Shown: positions 26,575 through 35,104 of the stretch, in pieces
How positions within the stretch are numbered: the stretch's first letter is position 1
How the letters are laid out: each line of letters begins with the position of its first letter
DNA from: an uncultured Victivallaceae bacterium
Lineage (GTDB): Bacteria > Verrucomicrobiota > Lentisphaeria > Victivallales > Victivallaceae
Reading direction: 5' to 3'
Length of the DNA: 53,798 bases
NCBI GenBank assembly: GCA_944389925.1
Contig: CALXOD010000069.1
Coordinates: 1-53,798 of the forward strand
The notes under the pieces: generated by a model
The model's database searches: none
What the model was told of the DNA's origin: nothing
What the model saw: the letters and a program-made list of their open reading frames with translations, nothing else
Translations under genes and position numbers: made by a program

Positions 26575-27417
26575 CAGCTCCTGGAGGAGGTGGGCAGGGA
26601 CGAACATTTTCCCGGCGCCGGAGCCGAGGGCGATCCGAGGCGTGTTTTCGCCGTGAAAATCACTGCCGCCGGAAAGGGCCAGGCCGTACTCCGCGGCCAG
26701 CTCGGTGATGAGTTCAGTTTCAGCCGGACCGAATAAACTGTAATAACTTTCGGCGGCGTCCAGTCCCAGCGGGGCGAATTTTTTCATGATCCGGCGTACC
26801 CAGGAACGCTCATTACGCTGACGGTAAACCGGATGGGCCCAGACAGCTACGCCGCCGGCGGCATGAATGGCTTCAATGACGGCATGAGGTGGTGGCAATT
26901 TGCGGGGAATATAGGCGGGACAGCCGCGCTTCAGGAGCTTGTCAAATACTTCCGTCATGCTGGAGAAGGAGTATTTTTTCTGCAATGCCCGGGCGAAATG
27001 GGGGCGTCCGGTGACCTCGCCGCCGCCGGCTTCGGCAATTTCTTCGTCCGTGAGGGGATACCCCAGAGAGGAGAGGCGTCTGCGGATGCCGTCCGCCCGC
27101 TCCAGCCGTTCCTGCCGCTGCCGTTCCAGAAAATCCTGGAGGGCAGGGGCTTCTGGATCGATGAACAACCCTGTGAAATGAATTTCCCGGCTGCTGTACT
27201 GGGCGGCAAGCTCTACACCGGCAATGGCTTCCAGCTGAGGAAAGGCCCGGGCCGCAGCGAGAAATGCGGCGATGCCGGCCACTGTGTCGTGATCGGTCAA
27301 TGCTACGGCACACAGGTTCGCCGAGACGGCCATTTCCGGGATTTTTTCCGGCGGAACGCTGCCGTCAGAGGCGGTGCTGTGAACATGAAGATCAATTCCG
27401 GCCGTTGATTCGGTCAT
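26542..27417 (-). CDS. PHP-domain phosphoesterase (RNase AM / YciV-like)
   Basis: This 291-residue enzyme has the four PHP blocks: DLHVHSTASDGS (residues about 9-20), ALTDHDTVAG, GVELAAQY and GGVAVWAHP, with a final GGSDFHGENTP. These His/Asp/Glu residues build a trinuclear metal site. Relatives (YciV/RNase AM and 3',5'-nucleoside bisphosphate phosphatases) trim 5' ends of RNA or degrade small phosphoesters; which applies here is not resolvable. Promoter candidate at 27469-27496. Confidence 0.92.
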   Translation of the reverse strand: MTESTAGIDLHVHSTASDGSVPPEKIPEMAVSANLCAVALTDHDTVAGIAAFLAAARAFPQLEAIAGVELAAQYSSREIHFTGLFIDPEAPALQDFLERQRQERLERADGIRRRLSSLGYPLTDEEIAEAGGGEVTGRPHFARALQKKYSFSSMTEVFDKLLKRGCPAYIPRKLPPPHAVIEAIHAAGGVAVWAHPVYRQRNERSWVRRIMKKFAPLGLDAAESYYSLFGPAETELITELAAEYGLALSGGSDFHGENTPRIALGSGAGKMFVPAHLLQELKKKKANRTHP

Positions 27418-27468
27418 GCGGCGACATCTCCCGGGATCATCGTTTTGAATGAAAAAATGTTGCCGGGG

Positions 27469-27496
27469 AACATATCAGGAAAATGACGACTGTCAA
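27469..27496 (-). promoter_or_regulatory. Promoter of the PHP gene
   Basis: The minus strand reads TTGACA, 16 bases, TATGTT, 52 bases before the ATG. Confidence 0.55.
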
Positions 27497-27538
27497 GAGT
27501 TTTTCCTGAATTTTTCGGGAAGTTCAGGGTGGGAACGG

Positions 27539-27567
27539 TTGTTTTTACTGGAAAAATCCGTTATAAT
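27539..27567 (+). promoter_or_regulatory. Promoter of the heparinase-like gene
   Basis: The plus strand reads TTGTTT, 17 bases, TATAAT, about 58 bases before the start. Confidence 0.65.
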
Positions 27568-27624
27568 CTGTCAAATCATAAGAAATGGACAAGGGCGGAA
27601 AATTCAGAAAAGGAGACAGACCCT

Positions 27625-29502
27625 ATGAAAAGAGGCTGGTGTTGTTTGCTGACAGGGTGGCTGATGGGGGCCGTGAGCCTGGTTTCGGGAGTGGAAATGA
27701 CAGCGGACGCGGTGACGGAGCAGCTGGCGGCCCGGATTCCGGAAACGTTGCAGCGGGAATGCTGGTTTGGAGATCAGCGGCCGTTTTCCGACCGGACGTG
27801 GTGGGCGGAGCAGGCAAAGAGGCCGGAGGCGGTCAAGCTGATTGCCGCTGCGGAAAAACTCCTGGCATCCCCGCTGCCGGTGCCGACAGACGACTTGTAT
27901 CTGGAATTTTCCCGTAACGGCAATCGGTCCCGTTATCAGAATGTCCGGATCAATCTGGAGAAGAACGTGACCGTGGTCGCGGCGGCCTGGTGTCTGACCG
28001 GCGATCCCCGTTACCGGGATCGTCTGGAGGCTGCGCTGCGGGTTTTTCTGGCGGCGAAAAGCTGGGTGTTGCCCGCGCATGACCGGGGCAACCGAATCTG
28101 GAAAGGCGAGACGATTTCCATTGATCTGGTTTCCGCACTGCTCAGCTGGCGGTTGGCTGTGGTATCCCGGACGGTGGAGGGGACGCTGGATCCGGCGTTG
28201 ATTCAGGATTTGAACCGGCAGATTCGCGCCCGGGTGCTGACGCCGTTTCTGGAAATGCTGGAAGGGAAACGCAAGGCGGACTCGTGGCTGACGGCGCGAA
28301 CCAACTGGAATGCCGTCTGTCTGGCAGGAGTTACCGGTGCGGCACTGGCATTGGAATCTGATTTTGACGTCCGGGCGCGGATTGTGGCGGGTGCGGTACG
28401 CCTGATTGCCTATTCGCTGCAGGGATTTGGGGCGGACGGATATTGTTTTGAAGGTGTGGGGTATTGGAATTACGGGTATGGACACAATCTGCGCTTTGCT
28501 CTGCTGGTATATCGGGCTACCGATGGGTCGGTAAATTTGATGGAGCACCCGGCCATGCGGGCCGCCGGACGTTATGGCGAGGCGATTCAAATGTCCGGAG
28601 GAGTGGTACCGGCGTTTGCTGATTGCGGATTGAATACGCGGGTGTCGGAGGTGCTTTGTTCCTGGCGGGATTTTCTGACGGGGAGTACGGCAGGAGACGG
28701 GGAGCCGTTCTGGATGGACGGACAGCTGCCGATGGTGGCGTTGACACCGGTGGTGCGGAGTGTCCGTGTGGAAGGCGGGGAAGGAAAAGACGGCGATCCT
28801 GCTTTTTCCTGGTTCCCGTCCGGTGGTGTGGCGGTGTTGCGTCCTGCTGCCGGAGAACGTTTTGCTGCCGCGATCAAGGGCGGGAGTAACCATGAACCGC
28901 ATAATCACAATGATGTCGGCTCTTATGTGGTTATGATTGACAACGTGCCGATGCTTTTCGATCCGGGCAGTGAAGTGTATACCCGGAGAACCTTCAGCAA
29001 GGATCGTTATCAGTCCGGTCTGCTCAATTCTTTCGGGCATCCGGTACCGGTGGTGGATGGAAAACTGCAGCGGGATGGAAGGGGGACGGATTGCCGGACA
29101 AGCGAAGCGGAGGAGGAGGACGGGGTATTTCGCTGGCGGACCGAACTGCAGCCCGCATACGGAGATCCCTGCATCCGTTCGCTGGAGCGGCTTTTTACAC
29201 TGGAACGCCGTCCGGAACGCATAGTGGTTTGCGATCGTGGCAAATTTTCCAGGGCGCTCTCATTTGAAACCGCGCTGATTGCTCCGGTGGAATTCCAGAA
29301 AATCGCGTCTGATACCGTGGAGGTGAGAAACAGCGGCAAGGTACTTCACATCAAAATCACCGCTTCCGGCCCGTTTGAATTGATCCCGACGGAAATCAAA
29401 GAGGATTCGCCCACTCGTCAGCGAGTATTCCGGCTCGGCATCCGCCTGTTGAAACCAGCGAAGAATCCGGAAATCCGTACGGAATTTCTCGTCGGGAATT
29501 GA
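27625..29502 (+). CDS. Heparinase II/III-like polysaccharide lyase, secreted
   Basis: This 625-residue protein has a signal peptide (MKRGWCCLLTGWLMGAVSLVSG). An alpha/alpha toroid spans about residues 60-330 (TNWNAVCLAGVTGAAL, GYCFEGVGYWNYGYGHNLRF), followed by the anti-parallel beta module with NHEPHNHNDVGSYVVMID, which carries the conserved His/Asn of the heparinase II/III C-domain (PF07940), and FSKDRYQSGLLNSFGHPVPVVDG. The family cleaves uronate-containing glycans by beta-elimination in the periplasm or outside; the substrate here is unknown. The ATG at 27625 after AAGGAGAC fits the signal peptide; the frame could start at 27529. Confidence 0.87.
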   Translation: MKRGWCCLLTGWLMGAVSLVSGVEMTADAVTEQLAARIPETLQRECWFGDQRPFSDRTWWAEQAKRPEAVKLIAAAEKLLASPLPVPTDDLYLEFSRNGNRSRYQNVRINLEKNVTVVAAAWCLTGDPRYRDRLEAALRVFLAAKSWVLPAHDRGNRIWKGETISIDLVSALLSWRLAVVSRTVEGTLDPALIQDLNRQIRARVLTPFLEMLEGKRKADSWLTARTNWNAVCLAGVTGAALALESDFDVRARIVAGAVRLIAYSLQGFGADGYCFEGVGYWNYGYGHNLRFALLVYRATDGSVNLMEHPAMRAAGRYGEAIQMSGGVVPAFADCGLNTRVSEVLCSWRDFLTGSTAGDGEPFWMDGQLPMVALTPVVRSVRVEGGEGKDGDPAFSWFPSGGVAVLRPAAGERFAAAIKGGSNHEPHNHNDVGSYVVMIDNVPMLFDPGSEVYTRRTFSKDRYQSGLLNSFGHPVPVVDGKLQRDGRGTDCRTSEAEEEDGVFRWRTELQPAYGDPCIRSLERLFTLERRPERIVVCDRGKFSRALSFETALIAPVEFQKIASDTVEVRNSGKVLHIKITASGPFELIPTEIKEDSPTRQRVFRLGIRLLKPAKNPEIRTEFLVGN

Positions 29503-29518
29503 CGAGAACAGAATAAAA

Positions 29519-29546
29519 CCGGGATGGGCCGGCATCGACATCCCGG
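29519..29546 (+). terminator. Hairpin after the heparinase-like gene
   Basis: An 8-bp perfect stem (CCGGGATG / CATCCCGG) lies 17 bases after the stop codon. It lacks a T-tract, so termination is only possible if assisted. Confidence 0.35.
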
Positions 29547-29740
29547 CAGGAGGGGAACGCCTCAAGCCGATTCCGGAAAGGACGATGATTCCGGTACCAG
29601 GCAACACTTCCTTTTTACTGTTTCCGGCCATTGTAAAATGTCTTCTCCGATGGTACATTATACGATTGTTTTTTTGATCAGAATCCGGGCTTCAAAGAGT
29701 TGCGAGCCCGGGCATTCAAGTAGAGAAGCGGGGATGGATT

Positions 29741-30790
29741 ATGGATTGGGAGTTGCACAGTTCCTGGCTGGTGGTCAACATTCTGTTGTTTCTGGGCGGT
29801 TTATGGATTTTAATTAAAGGCAGTGACATCTTCATTGATGCCTCCGCGGACATTGCCCGACGCTTCCGGGTGTCGGAGCTGGCGATCGGTTTGACGCTGG
29901 TCAGTATCGGTACTTCGCTGCCGGAACTGGCGTCCAGTTTGTATGCCGCATTCTGCAATCAGCCGGAATTCATTGTCGGGAATATTGTAGGGAGCATTAC
30001 CACCAATATTACGCTGATGCTCGGACTCGGGGCGCTGATCGGCGGATCTCTGTGTTTTTCCCGCAGACTCTTGACCCGGGACGCGGTATTTATGTTTCTG
30101 GTGTTTCTGCTGACGGTGTTGCTGACAGTGCTGACCCGGGTGCCGGGAAATAGCGGCGTGCCCGAACCCGGCATCAACCGCTGGGGTGGATTGCTGCTGC
30201 TGGTGTTGGCGGTCTGGTATTGTCGCAGTCTGCTCCGGAATTCCGATCCGGGTACTTCCCGGGAGGAGGAGAGAGAAGACCAGGCGGCAGATGTTGCTGA
30301 GTCGACGGAAAATCCACCGTCGCCGCCTTCCGCGGCGCGTTGCTTCGGTCTGGCGGCGCTGGGGCTGTTTATGGTGATTGTCGGATCCAAACTGTTGGTG
30401 GACAATGTGGTATGGGGAGCGGAAAAACTCGGGATCAGTACGATGATCATTTCAGTGACGGTAGTCGCCTTCGGTACTTCCGTACCGGAGCTGGCAGTGA
30501 CACTTGCCGGAGTGCTGAAAAACCGTCATGATCTGGCGGTCGGTAACATCATCGGCAGCTGCACCTTCAACATTCTGATGATTTTCGGCGCCTGTGCCCT
30601 GGTGCGACCGCTTGAAATCGCCGGTATCGACGGCGCGGTCAATCTGGCATTGATGGTGGGGGCCGGTGTGGCATTGCTCGGCTGTATGGCTACCGGTGGG
30701 CGACTGAACCGGGTGCATGGCGTGGTTCTGCTGCTGCTTTATGTCGGGTTTCTGATTTACAACTGCCGTATTCTTCTGGGGTTGGTCTGA
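29741..30790 (+). CDS. Calcium/sodium antiporter (YrbG / CaCA family)
   Basis: This 349-residue inner-membrane exchanger has two inverted homologous halves of five helices. The alpha-repeats are visible as SIGTSLPELASSL (about 55-67) with GNIVGSITTN, and AFGTSVPELAVTL (about 243-255) with GNIIGSCTFN; the GTSxPE glutamates bind the cation. A hydrophilic loop near 165-195 (rich in Glu/Asp) links the halves. It exports calcium against sodium or protons. No operon partner is obvious: 238 bases separate it from the lyase and 116 from the dehydrogenase. Confidence 0.94.
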   Translation: MDWELHSSWLVVNILLFLGGLWILIKGSDIFIDASADIARRFRVSELAIGLTLVSIGTSLPELASSLYAAFCNQPEFIVGNIVGSITTNITLMLGLGALIGGSLCFSRRLLTRDAVFMFLVFLLTVLLTVLTRVPGNSGVPEPGINRWGGLLLLVLAVWYCRSLLRNSDPGTSREEEREDQAADVAESTENPPSPPSAARCFGLAALGLFMVIVGSKLLVDNVVWGAEKLGISTMIISVTVVAFGTSVPELAVTLAGVLKNRHDLAVGNIIGSCTFNILMIFGACALVRPLEIAGIDGAVNLALMVGAGVALLGCMATGGRLNRVHGVVLLLLYVGFLIYNCRILLGLV

Positions 30791-30906
30791 TCTGGAAAAA
30801 CCGGAAAAAAACGGAGTGTGAATTTGCTTTTTTCTTTTAAACCGGTTTATTATGGTGACGGCAATCAATGGGAGAATGAGAGGTTCAGGAAAACAGGAGG
30901 TGCTGT

Positions 30907-31956
30907 ATGAAGCAGATTAATTGCGGTATCATTGGCTGCGGAGTGATTGCTCCAACTCATATTGAGAGCTATCTGCGGGTTCCGGATGTCCGGGTCAAGT
31001 ATTTGTGTGATCTGGAGCGGAGCAAGGCCGATGCCCTGGGGGACAAATACGGTATTCCCTACCGGACCACCAATTACATGGAACTGCTCTCCGATCCTGA
31101 AATTGACGTGGTCAGCGTCTGTACCGATCATTTCAGTCACGCCGAGATTGTATCCGCGGCTCTGGATCATGGCAAGCATGTCGTCTGTGAAAAATGTCTG
31201 ACCAGCACGGCATCCGGCCTGCAGTCGATGCTGGCGGCCCGGAAGCGGCACCCGGAGCTGGTGTTCAGCGGGATTTTCCAGCACCGTTGTGAACCGACCA
31301 ACCGGGTGTTGCGGCAGTTGATTGCAGACGGCCGCTTCGGGCGGGTCTTGAGTGCTACGCTGTATGTCAGCTGCCTGCGGACTGATGAATATTATCTGGC
31401 CGACGCCTGGCGGGGCACCTGGGCGCAGGAAGGCGGCAGCGTACTGATCAATCAGTCGGTACATCATTTTGACCTGCTGCGCTTCTTCCTGGGCGAGGTG
31501 GAGGCCGTGGCGGCGAAATACGACAATCTGGCGCATCAGGGCATTATTGAAACCGAAGATACCATTGTCATTGCTCTGCGATTCCGTTCCGGCGCCCTGG
31601 CGACGGTGGCGGCGACTTCCGGCAGTCGGTCGGTTACATGGCGCAGCGGCTATACCATTACCGGCACGGAAGGGTTTATCGAATATACCGATTTTGTACC
31701 GTCATACCTCAACTTCACTGATCCGGTACGGAAGAAAGAGATCGAAAAAGCCTTTGCCCAGTGCAAACTGGACGATGCCTTGCAGGTGAGCAAGGGGTAT
31801 TACGGTGGCGGGCATCCGGCCCAGATTGCCGACATCATTGATGCCGTGCGTAATCATCGGGCTCCCTATGTGACCGGTGAAGACGCGGCGGAAACCGCCC
31901 GGCTGGTGATCGCCTGTTACGAAGCAGCCCGTTCCGGGAAATGGGTCACGCTCTGA
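30907..31956 (+). CDS. Gfo/Idh/MocA-family dehydrogenase with variant EKC motif
   Basis: This 349-residue oxidoreductase has a Rossmann domain (CGIIGCGVIAPTHIESYL) and a C-terminal Gfo/Idh domain (GSVLINQSVHHFDLLRFFLGEVEAV). The usual catalytic EKP appears as CEKCLT, with Lys retained and Pro replaced by Cys. AGGAGG precedes the ATG. The stop lies 16 bases before mnmE, so they may share a transcript, although the functions are unrelated. Substrate unknown; a sugar or cyclitol is likely. Confidence 0.88.
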   Translation: MKQINCGIIGCGVIAPTHIESYLRVPDVRVKYLCDLERSKADALGDKYGIPYRTTNYMELLSDPEIDVVSVCTDHFSHAEIVSAALDHGKHVVCEKCLTSTASGLQSMLAARKRHPELVFSGIFQHRCEPTNRVLRQLIADGRFGRVLSATLYVSCLRTDEYYLADAWRGTWAQEGGSVLINQSVHHFDLLRFFLGEVEAVAAKYDNLAHQGIIETEDTIVIALRFRSGALATVAATSGSRSVTWRSGYTITGTEGFIEYTDFVPSYLNFTDPVRKKEIEKAFAQCKLDDALQVSKGYYGGGHPAQIADIIDAVRNHRAPYVTGEDAAETARLVIACYEAARSGKWVTL

Positions 31957-31972
31957 ACGTACAGGGCGCAAA

Positions 31973-33298
31973 ATGAATACAACCGACACGATCTGCGCTC
32001 CGGCTACGGCAATCGGCGGAGCGATTGCCGTCATCCGTATTGCCGGTCCTGACGCGTGGCCGATGCTTCAGAAGGTCTGGCAGGGCGGCATGCCGCCCGG
32101 GCCGACGTGTCCCCGGCGTATGGTGCTCGGCCGGGTTGGCGGCGATCAGGTGCTCGGGGTGTTCATGCCGGGACCGCACAGTTATACCGGGGATGATGTG
32201 GCGGAACTGCATTGCCACGGGGGAGCCCGGGCGGCGCATGCTGTTCTTGCCGCGGTTCGGGAGGCCGGGTGCCGGATGGCGGAACCGGGAGAATTTACTT
32301 TCCGGGCATTCGCAAACGGGAAAATCGATCTGGTGCAGGCCGAGGCGGTTGGCGATCTTGTGGCGGCGCAGAGTGATATGGCGCTGCATCTGGCGGAGCG
32401 CCAGCTGGCCGGAGCGCTCAGCGACGAGCTGGGGCGATTGCGTGGTGAGCTGGTGGAGATCCTGGCTGAATGTGAATCCCACCTGGATTTTCCCGATGAG
32501 GAGCTGGACTGGGACAATGCTCTGGCTGTCCGGCTGGGGCCACTGTGCGCCCGGCTGGAAACCTTGACCCGGAGCGGTCGCGCGGGGGCTTTGCTGCGGG
32601 AAGGGGTGCGACTGGTGATCGCCGGTCGGCCGAATGCCGGAAAATCCAGTCTGTTGAACCGCCTGCTTGGTTATGAGCGGGCGATTGTCACCGATATTGC
32701 GGGGACCACCCGGGACACGCTGGAGGAACGGACAGAGATCCGTGGTATTCCGGTTCGGCTCATTGATACCGCCGGACTGCGGGAGGGGGGCGATGTCATT
32801 GAACGGATCGGCATGGAGCGGAGCCGGGAGTCGTTGCGTACTGCGGAAGTGGTATTCTGGGTGCTGGATGCTGCTGCCGATCCGCAGGCGGAAGCCGCGG
32901 AGATGGCTGCCGCCGCGCCGCCGTGCACGGTGGCGGTCTGGAATAAGATGGATGTTGCGCCGGAGGTCGGGTTGCCGCAGGTGGCATTCCCGACGGTGCG
33001 GATTTCCGCTGTGACCGGGGCGGGACTGGAGGAACTGGCCGATACGTTTGCCGCCATGGTCTGGCAGGAGAAGGATTGGCGGGAACCGGAGATCGCGGTT
33101 AATGCCCGGCATCAGGAGCAGCTGCACCGGGCATCCACAGTCCTGCCGGAAGCAGCAAAGCTGATCAATGCTGGAGAATGGGAGCTGGCGGCCATTCCGC
33201 TGCGGGCAGCTATTGAGGCAATCGGCCGGATTACCGGGGAAACGACGGATCCCGATGTACTGGAAAATATCTTCAGCCGATTCTGTATCGGGAAATAA
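31973..33298 (+). CDS. mnmE: tRNA-modification GTPase MnmE
   Basis: With MnmG it installs the cmnm5 group at U34 of wobble tRNAs. The 441-residue protein has an N-terminal formyl-THF-binding domain (TICAPATAIGGAIAVIRIAG, FMPGPHSYTGDDVAELHCHGG), helical sections, a Ras-like G domain at about 217-370 (GRPNAGKSSLLNRLL, IAGTTRDTLEE, DTAGLR, NKMD) and the C-terminal FCIGK with the conserved Cys. The ribosome site is weak, but the previous stop is 16 bases away, suggesting coupling. Confidence 0.97.
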   Translation: MNTTDTICAPATAIGGAIAVIRIAGPDAWPMLQKVWQGGMPPGPTCPRRMVLGRVGGDQVLGVFMPGPHSYTGDDVAELHCHGGARAAHAVLAAVREAGCRMAEPGEFTFRAFANGKIDLVQAEAVGDLVAAQSDMALHLAERQLAGALSDELGRLRGELVEILAECESHLDFPDEELDWDNALAVRLGPLCARLETLTRSGRAGALLREGVRLVIAGRPNAGKSSLLNRLLGYERAIVTDIAGTTRDTLEERTEIRGIPVRLIDTAGLREGGDVIERIGMERSRESLRTAEVVFWVLDAAADPQAEAAEMAAAAPPCTVAVWNKMDVAPEVGLPQVAFPTVRISAVTGAGLEELADTFAAMVWQEKDWREPEIAVNARHQEQLHRASTVLPEAAKLINAGEWELAAIPLRAAIEAIGRITGETTDPDVLENIFSRFCIGK

Positions 33299-33454
33299 CT
33301 GTTGCAAAGTTATTACATTGTCCCCGTTAAGAGCCATTTTCTTCAAAATACGGCAAGGAATGTTAATATGCGGGAAGATATTTCCGGGAAATGCCGCTAT
33401 TATTATTTAAGTGAAGGAAATACCAAATCTATTTGAAATAGGAGGAAATGGTTC

Positions 33455-34633
33455 ATGGGCACATCATCGCAGGAGCCGATGCGGTTTACCGGACGGAGCC
33501 GCAGTCTGGCCGCCATCGCTGGCGAAACACTTGATCGTCTGCCGAATTACACACCGACCGTGGCGTGTGAAACCGCTTCGCGGATGCTGGGACGTCCCGT
33601 GCATACCGGAACCGGATCCCTCTGGCGGGCCGAGGCGGAAGCCTTGCTGAAAGGGGAACAGGCATTTGCGGATTTTGAAGCGGCCGTGGATGACGATCTG
33701 CTGGCGCTGGCGCGTTTGATGCACTCCGATGCGATTCGGCATGGTTGGCGGATGGCCCGCAAACCGACGAAAAAACTGGATGAAAATACCTTTCTTTACG
33801 GGGATCCGGATGGGATCTGGGAGAAGTGGAATTACGATCCGGCATCCGGCAATTACGGTGTGATCGAAACCAACGCCCCGGCAGTGGAACCGGAAGACTG
33901 GCCGGAACGGGCCCGGCAGGCCGCCGCCGCGCTGGAGAAAAATGTGGAAAATGCCCGGCGTACCTTCGGCAGCTGGGAGGCCGCGATGCAGAAGCGCGTT
34001 GGAGATGAGTTTCTGGTGCTGGGGGTGGGCGGCAGTTTTTCCGTCGGCGTGACCGAGGCGGCACTGATGGCCTGTCTGCTGGAACCGGGGGCGGTAGCTG
34101 ATCTGCTGGATTGCCAGTTGGAAATTGCCAAAGCATCGGTAGATGCTGCTGTTGAGCGCGGCATTGCAGTCGTGCTGGGGGGAGGAGATATGGCCGATAA
34201 CAACGGGACCATGTATTCTCCGGATCTGTTCCGGGAGCTGATGTTGCCCCGGCTGAAGGCTTTTACGCGCTACAGCCGCGAGCGCGGCGTGCATTATATG
34301 TGGCGCAGCGACGGCAAAGTGTGGGACATTGCCGATGATCTTTTTATAGATGCCGGGATTCCCGGATACGGCGAGATCGATTTTCTGGCAACGATGACTT
34401 CTGCTGAGTTGCGTCGCCGGTATCCGGAGCTGGTGCTGTGGGGGAATGTTGCGGGAGATGTACTCTGCCGGGGATCGGTCGAAACGGTGCGTCAGCATGT
34501 GCATGAAGTGCTTCAAGGGGGCGGAAATACCCGGCATTTCTTCGGCTGCAGCAATACCATTCTGGCGGGAACGCCGCTGGAAAATATTCAGGTCTTCCTG
34601 GAAACATCTGCTTCCTGGCGTCTGAACGGCTGA
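33455..34633 (+). CDS. Uroporphyrinogen-decarboxylase-like protein (URO-D fold)
   Basis: This 392-residue protein carries the URO-D fold features GGGDMADNNGTMYSPDLFRELMLPRLKAF, GYGEIDFLATMTSAELRRR and LWGNVAGDVLCRGSVETVRQHVHE. Such proteins in anaerobes are often methyltransferases of corrinoid/CoM chemistry (MtaA/CmuA relatives) rather than haem enzymes. No zinc CxH signature or corrinoid protein is visible nearby, so the activity is undecided. It begins with a GGAGG site and follows mnmE by 156 bases. Confidence 0.85.
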   Translation: MGTSSQEPMRFTGRSRSLAAIAGETLDRLPNYTPTVACETASRMLGRPVHTGTGSLWRAEAEALLKGEQAFADFEAAVDDDLLALARLMHSDAIRHGWRMARKPTKKLDENTFLYGDPDGIWEKWNYDPASGNYGVIETNAPAVEPEDWPERARQAAAALEKNVENARRTFGSWEAAMQKRVGDEFLVLGVGGSFSVGVTEAALMACLLEPGAVADLLDCQLEIAKASVDAAVERGIAVVLGGGDMADNNGTMYSPDLFRELMLPRLKAFTRYSRERGVHYMWRSDGKVWDIADDLFIDAGIPGYGEIDFLATMTSAELRRRYPELVLWGNVAGDVLCRGSVETVRQHVHEVLQGGGNTRHFFGCSNTILAGTPLENIQVFLETSASWRLNG

Positions 34634-34756
34634 AAATGTCCGGATCGTGCAGCGGTTCCGGTGTTGTTCCGGGCCGCTGCCGTATTGGAATGGAGCCGTT
34701 TCTACGAGGGAAGCCAGATTCCCTTTTCAACGCAGGAGCAAACGGAAGGCGCCTGC

Positions 34757-35104
34757 TCAGTTCTCCGAGGGGGCCGCGGCGGATGTGCCGGACTCGACGT
34801 CGGAAGATAGTTCACGCAACAGCATTTCGGCGGGGGTCAGGTATTTTTTTGCCTGATTGCAGGCGCGGCAACAGACCACGAGATTGCCGCGGGTGCTGCG
34901 ACCGCCGCGGGCAATCGGTACGATATGATCCAGCGTCAGCTCTTCTTCCGGAAATTTCCGCTTGCAGTAGTAACAGATGCCCTGCCGGAATTTTTCCCGG
35001 AAATATGGTGTCCGGCGCAATTCCCGCGCTTTGGCGCGTTCGCGCCGGATATGCCGTTCATCCCGTTCGATTTCAATCCAGTCGTCCATAGAAAACGCAC
35101 TCAC
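34757..35104 (-). CDS. HNH endonuclease-domain protein
   Basis: This 115-residue protein has a zinc HNH core: CYYCKRKFPEEELTLDHIVPIARGGRSTRGNLVVCCRACNQAKKY, with two CxxC pairs framing DHIVP and N. The ATG overlaps the metG stop by four bases (ATGA), so it is translated from the metG message. Standalone HNH proteins of this size are usually of unknown role; no target or mobile element is evident. Confidence 0.9.
   Translation of the reverse strand: MSAFSMDDWIEIERDERHIRRERAKARELRRTPYFREKFRQGICYYCKRKFPEEELTLDHIVPIARGGRSTRGNLVVCCRACNQAKKYLTPAEMLLRELSSDVESGTSAAAPSEN

Noticed and set aside
27604-29040. 478-codon minus-strand frame opposite the heparinase-like gene
   Set aside because: Antisense shadow rich in Arg/Pro/His, no domain features; the plus gene has a signal peptide and conserved motifs.
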